Source: Polaromonas sp. (lineage in GTDB: Bacteria; Pseudomonadota; Gammaproteobacteria; Burkholderiales; Burkholderiaceae_C). Taken from it: a DNA stretch of 46,523 nt. The stretch covers positions 1 through 46,523 of the forward strand of contig NZ_JADMJK010000048.1 in assembly GCF_018780625.1 (NCBI RefSeq), given 5' to 3'. Of the stretch, positions 23,507 to 29,750 are shown piece by piece (the stretch's first letter is position 1; each line of letters starts with the position of its first letter). Under the pieces are notes generated by a model that had not been told where the DNA came from, searched no databases, and worked only from the letters and a program-made list of their open reading frames with translations. The position numbers and the translations under genes were made by a program.

Positions 23507-24646
23507 ATGGCCAACCAAGTGATGGAACAACTGGAAACACCGGCGCTGATTCTTGATGAGGCCCGGATGGACCGCAACATCGCGCGCATGCGCAGCCAGG
23601 TGCAGCGCCTCGGGGTCGTGTTTCGACCGCACGTCAAGACCAACAAGTGCATCGACGTGGCGCGCCGCCTCATGGAGACACCGCAAGGCCCGATCACAGT
23701 CTCCACCCTGCGCGAGGCCGAGTACTTCGCGGCGCACGGGGTCACGGACATCCTGTACGCCGTCTGCATCGCGCCCAACAAGATTGACCATGTGATGGCC
23801 CTGCAGGACCAGGGCGTGCGGCTGTCGCTCATCCTGGACAGCATGGAAACCGCCCGTTTGCTGGCCGATCGCGCCAGGGCGACGCAGCGCCAGTTCGACC
23901 TCCTGATAGAGATCGATTCGGACGGTCACCGTTCGGGCGTGAAGCCCGACGCGGCCGAGCTCATCGAGATCGGTCAGTTCCTCGAAAGTGCGGGCCTCCC
24001 GGTGAAGGGGGTGCTGACCCATGCCGGCAGTTCCTATGACGCCTTTACCGTGGACGCGATACGCGCCATGGCCGAGCAGGAGCGCGCCGCCGTTGTTCAC
24101 GCGGCCGAGCGCCTGCGGGCGGCGGGCATCGCGTGCCCGGTCGTCAGCGTGGGCTCGACGCCGACCGCGTTGTTCGCCGAGCATCTGGATGGCGTGACCG
24201 AGGTGCGCGCCGGTGTGTTCGTCTTCTTTGATCTGGTGATGGCCGGCCTGAACGTCTGCCAAACCGATGACATTGCCCTGTCGGTCCTGGCCACGGTGAT
24301 CGGGCACCAGCGCGAAAAAGGCTGGACCATTCTGGATGCCGGGTGGATGGCCATGTCGCGCGACCGCGGCACGGCCAAGCAGCCCGTGGACCAGGGCTAC
24401 GGCCTGGTCTGCGACCTGGACGGCCAACCGCTGGACGACCTCATGCTGGTGGGTGCCAACCAGGAGCACGGCATCATGGCGCACCGGTCCGGCAAGGTGG
24501 ACGGCGCGCTGCACCTGCCCGTCGGTACCCAGGTCCGGATTCTGCCCAACCATGCGTGCTCCACCGCAGCGCAGTACGGTCATTACAGCGTGCTGGGGAC
24601 GGACCACGAGATCACTGCGGCCTGGCAACGTTTCAGTGGCTGGTAA
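23507..24646 (+). CDS. Fold-type III PLP enzyme, D-serine / D-threo-3-hydroxyaspartate dehydratase type
   Basis: Expected to remove water and ammonia from a D-3-hydroxyamino acid. The 379-residue product has ETPALILDEARMDRNI, the PLP lysine Lys44 in FRPHVKTNKC, and a C-terminal PNHACSTAAQYGHY with His349 and Cys351. The His-x-Cys pair is the zinc site of eukaryotic D-serine dehydratase and of the Delftia D-threo-3-hydroxyaspartate dehydratase (from memory), and contrasts with the His-x-Asp of the other PLP enzyme in this operon. ATG 23507 follows GAAGGAAACTGAG and sits one base after the deacylase stop. Confidence 0.88.
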   Translation: MANQVMEQLETPALILDEARMDRNIARMRSQVQRLGVVFRPHVKTNKCIDVARRLMETPQGPITVSTLREAEYFAAHGVTDILYAVCIAPNKIDHVMALQDQGVRLSLILDSMETARLLADRARATQRQFDLLIEIDSDGHRSGVKPDAAELIEIGQFLESAGLPVKGVLTHAGSSYDAFTVDAIRAMAEQERAAVVHAAERLRAAGIACPVVSVGSTPTALFAEHLDGVTEVRAGVFVFFDLVMAGLNVCQTDDIALSVLATVIGHQREKGWTILDAGWMAMSRDRGTAKQPVDQGYGLVCDLDGQPLDDLMLVGANQEHGIMAHRSGKVDGALHLPVGTQVRILPNHACSTAAQYGHYSVLGTDHEITAAWQRFSGW

Positions 24647-24647
24647 G

Positions 24648-24665
24648 ACTGGTGTGACTGGTGTG
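24648..24665. repeat. 9-bp tandem duplication
   Basis: ACTGGTGTG occurs twice head to tail in the gap between the dehydratase-type and cyclodeaminase-type genes, one base after the former's stop codon (24644-24646). Probably a replication-slippage product. Confidence 0.8.
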
Positions 24666-24685
24666 GCAGGCAAAAGGATAACAAC

Positions 24686-25657
24686 ATGTTGATCATTTCT
24701 GAGCAGGACGCGCGCGACCTGGTGGGCGTTGAGGACGTCATCGCGGCCGTCGAAAAATCCTTCGTCGCCATGGCGCGCGGCCAGGCCCGCAATTACCCGG
24801 TCGTGCGCGAGGTGGTGGGCTATCGGGATGCGGTTTATGGCGTCAAGACCGGCTGTGACACCAGTGTGCCCATTCTTGGCCTCAAGGCGGGCGGTTACTG
24901 GCCGCACAACCTGGCCCTGGGCCTGACCAATCACCAGTCTTCGACTTTGTTGTTCGATCCGCAAACCGGTCGCGCTTCGGCCCTGGTCAGCGCCAACTAC
25001 CTGACCGGCGTGCGCACCGGCGCCGCCAGTGCCATCGCCACCAAGTACCTGTCGCGCCAGGACAGTACCGTGCTCGGCATCATCGGCACCGGCGTCCAGT
25101 CAGCCTACCAGTTGCGCGCGACGCTGGCTGTGCGGCCTGTCCGAAAGGTCTACGCGTGGGACCCGTCTGCCGAAAATCTTGTGACCTTCGGCCGTCTGGT
25201 GGCCGAATTGGGGCTTGAATACGCGCCGCAAGCCGACTGCCAGGCGGTAGCGGCCAACGCCGACATTCTGATCACCGTGACGCCGTCGCAGCGGGCCCTG
25301 ATTGAAAAATCCTGGGTCCGTCCCGGCACCCATATCAGTGCCATGGGGGCCGACACCGTGGGCAAGCAGGAACTCGATCCTGCCCTGGTGGCCGATGCGG
25401 CCCTGTTCGTGGATGAGGCGGCGCAGGCCATCACCATCGGCGAGTGCCAGCACGCCTATAGCGCCGGGCTGATCACGCTGCAAAGCCTGCGCGGCAGCCT
25501 TGGCGCAGTGATCGCGGGGCTTTGCGACGGGCGCCGCAGCGCAGAGGAAATCACCCTTTTCGATGGCACGGGGGTGGCCCTGCAGGACCTGGTGGTGGCC
25601 GACCTGGCCGTGCGCCTGGCCGACCAGCGCGGCCTGGGTTCGCGGGTCGCGTATTGA
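24686..25657 (+). CDS. Ornithine cyclodeaminase / mu-crystallin family imine reductase
   Basis: NAD(P)-dependent enzyme that in this family reduces imino acids to amino acids or performs oxidative deamination (alanine dehydrogenase, ketimine reductase, iminosuccinate reductase BhcD). The 323-residue product has Lys67 in LGLKAGGYWPHN, Arg110 in YLTGVRTGAASAIA, and the dinucleotide motif GIIGTGVQSAYQ (134-138). FDGTGVALQDL near the C-terminus is a family mark. True ornithine cyclodeaminase is unlikely since no arginine or proline genes are present. Placed directly after a dehydratase-type PLP enzyme, an imino-acid reductase role is the favoured reading. Confidence 0.9.
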   Translation: MLIISEQDARDLVGVEDVIAAVEKSFVAMARGQARNYPVVREVVGYRDAVYGVKTGCDTSVPILGLKAGGYWPHNLALGLTNHQSSTLLFDPQTGRASALVSANYLTGVRTGAASAIATKYLSRQDSTVLGIIGTGVQSAYQLRATLAVRPVRKVYAWDPSAENLVTFGRLVAELGLEYAPQADCQAVAANADILITVTPSQRALIEKSWVRPGTHISAMGADTVGKQELDPALVADAALFVDEAAQAITIGECQHAYSAGLITLQSLRGSLGAVIAGLCDGRRSAEEITLFDGTGVALQDLVVADLAVRLADQRGLGSRVAY

Positions 25658-25673
25658 GCGACGGGTTGTCAAA

Positions 25674-25698
25674 ACAACATCAACAACATCAACAACAA
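25674..25698. repeat. Short CAACAACAT-type tandem repeat before dctQ
   Basis: ACAACATCA is repeated twice and followed by a partial third unit just before the GGAGG ribosome binding site of the TRAP small subunit gene. Low-complexity, CA-rich; it keeps the ribosome binding site unstructured. Confidence 0.7.
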
Positions 25699-25711
25699 AT
25701 GGAGGATGACC

Positions 25712-26269
25712 TTGCAAAAAATAATCAATGATTCGGTTCACTGGTTCTTCAAGCTGCTGGAGCTGCTGGTGGTGGTTTGCATGGTGGCCATGGTGGTCAT
25801 GGTGTTCGGCAACGTGGTGCTGCGCTATGGTTTTAACTCCAGCCTCCTGATCTCGGATGAAATGTCGCGCTATTGCTTCATCTGGCTGACCTACATCGGC
25901 GCCATGGTGGCCATGCACGAAGGCGGCCATCTCGGCGTGGACACGCTGATCAAGCACCTGCCGGTGCTGGGCAAGAAGGTGTGCCTGTTCCTCAGTGAAA
26001 GCCTGATGCTGCTTTGCAACGGGCTGTTTTTTCTGGGAACCTGGAAGATGCATGAGCTGCAGGTGAGCAATGTGTCGCCGGTGGCCGGCATTTCCATGAT
26101 CTGGATTTATGGCATAGGCTACGTCGTCAGCGTGGTGATGGGCATCATCAATCTCAATATGCTGTACCGCCTGATGCGCGGGCAGATCAGTGAAGACGAG
26201 CTGGTGCAGGTGGTCGAGACCGAAGGCATGGCCCAGGTTGACAAGCCGATGCACGAGGCCAGGGTATGA
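25712..26269 (+). CDS. dctQ: TRAP transporter small membrane subunit (DctQ)
   Basis: Four-helix subunit that, with DctM, takes substrate from the binding protein using the sodium gradient. The product (185 residues from the chosen start) has helices at roughly 12-35, 50-67, 88-108 and 126-147 and the family segments NVVLRYGFNSSLLISDEMSRY and MHEGGHLGVD. The start was placed at TTG 25712, because GGAGG at 25701-25705 touches the alternative ATG at 25706 with no spacing but is six bases from TTG. The stop overlaps dctM by four bases. Confidence 0.9.
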   Translation: MQKIINDSVHWFFKLLELLVVVCMVAMVVMVFGNVVLRYGFNSSLLISDEMSRYCFIWLTYIGAMVAMHEGGHLGVDTLIKHLPVLGKKVCLFLSESLMLLCNGLFFLGTWKMHELQVSNVSPVAGISMIWIYGIGYVVSVVMGIINLNMLYRLMRGQISEDELVQVVETEGMAQVDKPMHEARV

Positions 26270-27564
26270 CCGTCAGCGTCTTTGTTCTCAGCCTGCTGGC
26301 CGCCATGGCCATCGGCATGCCGATCGCCTATGCGCTGCTGGTCTGCGGCGTCGCTCTGATGGCGTTCCTGGGTGCGACCAGTGGCCTGGTGACGTTTGAC
26401 AGCCAGATTTTGGCCCAGCGTTTTGTGGAAGGCGCCGACAACTTCCCGCTGCTGGCGGTGCCCTTCTTTTTGCTCGCGGGGGAGTTCATGAATGCCGGCG
26501 GCCTGAGCCGGCGCATCATCAATTTGGCCATGGCCTGGGTCGGGCACTTTCGCGGAGGCCTGGGCTACGTCACGGTGATTGCCGCGGTGATCATGGCCTC
26601 GCTGTCGGGCTCGGCCGTCGCCGACACGGCCGCGCTGGCCGCGCTGCTGATTCCGATGATGCGGGCCGCCGGCTACAACGTGGGCCGGGCCTCGGGGCTG
26701 ATCGCTTCGGGCGGCATCATTGCGCCGGTGATCCCGCCGTCGATCGGCATGATTATTTTTGGTGTCGCGGGCAATGTGTCCATCACCAAACTGTTTCTTG
26801 CCGGCATTGTGCCCGGCCTGCTGATGGGTCTGGCGATCGGCCTGACCTGGTGGTGGTTGGCAAAGCGGGAAAACGTTCTTCCTGCGCCCCAACCGACGCT
26901 GCCCGAGCGCTTGCGTATCACGGCCGAGGGCGGCTTCGCGCTGGCACTGCCCATTGTCATCATTGGCGGCATGAAGTTTGGCGTATTTACGCCGACCGAA
27001 GCCGCCGTCGTGGCGGCGGTTTATAGCTTTGTTGTGGGCATGTTCATCTACCGCGAACTCAAATGGTCGCAACTGTACGGCGTGATCCTGGCTGCCGGCA
27101 AGACGACCGCGGTCGTGATGTTCCTGGTGGCCGCCGCCATGGTCAGCGCCTGGCTAATCACGGTGGCGAATATTCCGACGGAAGTCGCCAACATGATGGC
27201 GCCCTTCATGGACAACAAGCTGCTGTTGATGTTCATGATGATGGTGCTGATCGTGGCCGTTGGCACCGCGCTGGACTTCACGCCCACCGTGCTGATTCTG
27301 ACGCCGGTGCTGATGCCCCTGGTGCTCAAGGCCGGCATTGATCCGGTCTACTTCGGCATCATGTTCATCATGAACAACGCCATCGGCCTGATCACGCCGC
27401 CGGTGGGCACTGTGCTCAACGTCGTGTGCGGCGTCGCCAAGATCAGCATGGACGACGCCTTCAAGGGCGTGCTGCCCTTCCTGATGGCGCAGCTTGCCGT
27501 GCTGTTTTTGCTGGTTCTTTTCCCCGCTATCGTCACCGTGCCACTGCAGTGGTGGATGCGGTGA
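26266..27564 (+). CDS. dctM: TRAP transporter large membrane subunit (DctM)
   Basis: Main permease of the TRAP system, 432 residues and about twelve hydrophobic helices. Family marks include FPLLAVPFFLLAGEFMNAGG, IMASLSGSAVADTAALAALL, GGIIAPVIPPSIGMIIFG and NNAIGLITPPVGTVLNVVCG, the last two being the paired helix-hairpin segments of the ion-transporter fold. It overlaps dctQ by ATGA. The substrate is set by the neighbouring DctP. Confidence 0.96.
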   Translation: MTVSVFVLSLLAAMAIGMPIAYALLVCGVALMAFLGATSGLVTFDSQILAQRFVEGADNFPLLAVPFFLLAGEFMNAGGLSRRIINLAMAWVGHFRGGLGYVTVIAAVIMASLSGSAVADTAALAALLIPMMRAAGYNVGRASGLIASGGIIAPVIPPSIGMIIFGVAGNVSITKLFLAGIVPGLLMGLAIGLTWWWLAKRENVLPAPQPTLPERLRITAEGGFALALPIVIIGGMKFGVFTPTEAAVVAAVYSFVVGMFIYRELKWSQLYGVILAAGKTTAVVMFLVAAAMVSAWLITVANIPTEVANMMAPFMDNKLLLMFMMMVLIVAVGTALDFTPTVLILTPVLMPLVLKAGIDPVYFGIMFIMNNAIGLITPPVGTVLNVVCGVAKISMDDAFKGVLPFLMAQLAVLFLLVLFPAIVTVPLQWWMR

Positions 27565-27608
27565 CCCCTTTTCCCCCAACCCCAGTCGTTTAATTACAGG
27601 AGACAACC

Positions 27609-28619
27609 ATGTTCAAACGCAGAACCCTCGTATCAGCCCTCGTAGGTGCAGCCTTGCTGGTCAGTACCGCAGCATTTGCCCAGTTTGCCGAACGCACCAT
27701 CAAGTTCACCAATGGCGTGAACGAAGACCACTCGGTCGGCATTGGCGTCAAGAAGATGCAGGAAGTGCTGGCCGCCAAGACCGGCGGCAAGATGAAGATC
27801 AACGCCTTCTGGGGCGGCTCGGCCGGCGGTGACCTGGCAGCGGCCCAAGCCACGCGGGCGGGTACGCAGGAGATCGTTTGCACATCCGGCTCGGCATTGG
27901 TCGGCATTGTCAAGGAATTGGGCGCGTTTGACCTGCCCTTCCTGTTCGCCAGCGAAAAAGAAGCCTATGCCGTGATGGATGGCCCGGCGGGCAAGTACTT
28001 CAACAAAAAGCTCGAAGACGCCGGACTGGTGAACCTGGCCTACTGGGAAAACGGCTTTCGCAACCTGACCAACAGCAAGCGCCCGGTCGCCAGGGTCGAA
28101 GACTTTGAAGGCGTCAAGGTGCGCGTGATGCAGAACAACATTTTCTTGGACACCTTCAAGACGCTGGGCGCCAACCCCCTGCCGATGGCCTTTGGTGAAG
28201 TGTTCACCGCGCTCGAAACCAAGACCATTGACGGCCAGGAAAATCCCTTTGCCACGATCGAGACATCCAAGCTCAACGAGGTGCAGAAGTATCTGTCGGT
28301 GACGCGTCATGCCTACTCTCCCTTCTTTGTGCTGTACAGCAAGAAGCTGTGGGATCAGCTCAATCCGCAGGAGCAGGCGGTGCTGCGTGAAGCAGCACTG
28401 GCAGGGCAGACGGTCCAGCGTGATGCCAGCCGCGCGCAGGATGAAAAATCACTCGCCATCCTCAAGGCCAAGGGCATGCTGGTCAACGAGTTTTCCGAAG
28501 CAGAGAAGGCCCGCGTGATCGCCAGGATCAAGCCCGTCTACGACAAGCATGTGCCCAATATCGGCGCGGAGGCGGTCAATGTGTTGCTGGACGGACTCAA
28601 AAAAGCGCGCGGCGGTTGA
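27609..28619 (+). CDS. dctP: TRAP transporter periplasmic binding protein (DctP)
   Basis: Periplasmic receptor of 336 residues with a signal peptide (cut near AFA-QFAER, residue 24). The segment FEGVKVRVMQNNIF holds the conserved arginine (Arg172) that grips the substrate carboxylate, and MAFGEVFTALETKTIDGQENP is the family signature. AGGAGA precedes the ATG. Ligands of this group are organic acids, including acidic sugars, oxo acids and N-acyl or hydroxy amino acids; the operon suggests the last. It is the final gene of the operon; a terminator follows. Confidence 0.95.
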   Translation: MFKRRTLVSALVGAALLVSTAAFAQFAERTIKFTNGVNEDHSVGIGVKKMQEVLAAKTGGKMKINAFWGGSAGGDLAAAQATRAGTQEIVCTSGSALVGIVKELGAFDLPFLFASEKEAYAVMDGPAGKYFNKKLEDAGLVNLAYWENGFRNLTNSKRPVARVEDFEGVKVRVMQNNIFLDTFKTLGANPLPMAFGEVFTALETKTIDGQENPFATIETSKLNEVQKYLSVTRHAYSPFFVLYSKKLWDQLNPQEQAVLREAALAGQTVQRDASRAQDEKSLAILKAKGMLVNEFSEAEKARVIARIKPVYDKHVPNIGAEAVNVLLDGLKKARGG

Positions 28620-28648
28620 TCCAGAATCGCTGCATGGTTTGATGCAGG

Positions 28649-28679
28649 GCCGCAAGGGGCAACCCGCGCGGCTTTTTTT
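28649..28679 (+). terminator. Terminator of the ten-gene operon
   Basis: GCCGC (28649-28653) pairs with GCGGC (28668-28672), with an inner GGG/CCC pairing, followed by T7. It lies 30 bases after dctP and separates it from the LysR gene. Confidence 0.85.
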
Positions 28680-28787
28680 GCGTCTGAATTGGCGAACCAG
28701 CCAATCGCAGTGCGCGATCATGACGCTTTCCCTTTTTTGAAGGGCTTCATGACCCGTTCGCGTGGTGATTGATTGCGTAGAATAAAC

Positions 28788-28816
28788 TTGTGGCACGCCA
28801 CCTATACCGTTAAATA
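28788..28816 (+). promoter_or_regulatory. Promoter and dyad upstream of the LysR gene
   Basis: TTGTGG (28788-28793) and TAAATA (28811-28816) are 17 bases apart. GTGGC (28790-28794), AC, GCCAC (28797-28801) is a perfect dyad inside it. If the promoter is used, transcription starts within a few bases of the ATG at 28826, so the message would be almost leaderless. Autoregulation through the dyad is plausible. Confidence 0.4.
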
Positions 28817-28825
28817 AACTAAACA

Positions 28826-29734
28826 ATGTCCAACGACATCACTGACCTTCGTTTCTTCATGGCGGTCGCCGAAGGGGGGTCCCTGGCCGAGGCTGCCCGG
28901 CGCATGGACGTGACGGCATCGGCGGTGTCGCAGCGCCTGCGGCAACTGGAGACCCGCCTGGGCCTGCACCTGGTCCACCGCAGCACCCGGCGCTTCAGCC
29001 TCACCGACGAGGGCGAATTGTTCTATGCGGGAGCCGTTGGCCTGCTCGCGCAACTTGATGACCTGATCGACAGCGTCCGCTCGCGATCGGGCGAGGTGGC
29101 CGGGACGCTGCATGTTTGCGGTCCCCTGGGTTTTGGCCGGCACCACCTGGCGGCCGCCATTGCCGATTTTCATGCCCTGCATCCCAAGCTGATGGTGTCT
29201 CTGACCCTCAGCGACGTGATTTCTGCAGCCGATGCGAGCCGCTTCGACATGATCGTGCACATCGGCAATCTTGCCGATTCGAGCATGGTCGCCTATCCCA
29301 TCGCGCCCAATGCGCGTTTCGTGTGCGGCGCGCCTGACTATCTGGCCCGGCACCCGGCGCCGCGCAAGCCGCAGGAGCTGGTGACGCACGACTGCATTGC
29401 GCTGCGTGAAAATCAGGAAGACGTGACCCTCTGGCGCTTTCGCAAGAATGGCGGGGAGGTGTCGGTCCGGGTGCCATCGATTCTGAGCAGCAACGACGGC
29501 GATGTGGTGCGGCAGTGGGCCCTCAGGGGCAAGGGGCTGATCATGCGTTCCGAATGGGACGTGGCCGAAAGTCTGGCTGCGGGTCGACTGGTGCGCGTGC
29601 TGGAAGACTGGCACCTGCCAGAGGCCGGCATCGTGGCGCTGGTGGATGGGCGCCACGGCATGTCGGCGCGGGTCAAGCTGTTTCTTTCCTTTGTGCAGGC
29701 GCGCTTCAAGCCCGTGCCGCCGTGGCGGCGTTGA
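28826..29734 (+). CDS. LysR-family transcriptional regulator
   Basis: The 302-residue product has the N-terminal winged helix-turn-helix (FFMAVAEGGSLAEAARRMDVTASAVSQRLRQLE split as FFMAVAEGGSLAEAARR then TASAVSQRLRQLETRLG, about residues 9-45) and a two-lobed effector domain from about residue 90. It most resembles LysR proteins of the DsdC/TTUF-type 'CrgA-like' group; the effector is not known. It sits just past the operon terminator in the same direction, so it is probably a separately transcribed regulator of the D-amino-acid operon, an unusual placing for LysR genes, which are more often divergent. Confidence 0.92.
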   Translation: MSNDITDLRFFMAVAEGGSLAEAARRMDVTASAVSQRLRQLETRLGLHLVHRSTRRFSLTDEGELFYAGAVGLLAQLDDLIDSVRSRSGEVAGTLHVCGPLGFGRHHLAAAIADFHALHPKLMVSLTLSDVISAADASRFDMIVHIGNLADSSMVAYPIAPNARFVCGAPDYLARHPAPRKPQELVTHDCIALRENQEDVTLWRFRKNGGEVSVRVPSILSSNDGDVVRQWALRGKGLIMRSEWDVAESLAAGRLVRVLEDWHLPEAGIVALVDGRHGMSARVKLFLSFVQARFKPVPPWRR

Positions 29735-29750
29735 CGGCGAATGGCGCCGT

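Noticed and set aside
22057..23844. A 595-codon open frame on the minus strand
   Set aside because: Antisense shadow of the D-aminoacylase gene with biased, domain-free sequence.
23414..24964. A 516-codon open frame on the minus strand
   Set aside because: Opposite the dehydratase-type PLP gene and the start of the reductase gene; no recognisable domain and no ribosome binding site.
24686..25657. True ornithine cyclodeaminase
   Set aside because: No arginine/ornithine or proline genes nearby; the operon context fits imino-acid reduction better.
18170..28619. Complete canonical beta-hydroxyaspartate pathway
   Set aside because: No BhcA aminotransferase or fold-type II BhcB dehydratase gene is present; only the aldolase-like and reductase-like parts match.
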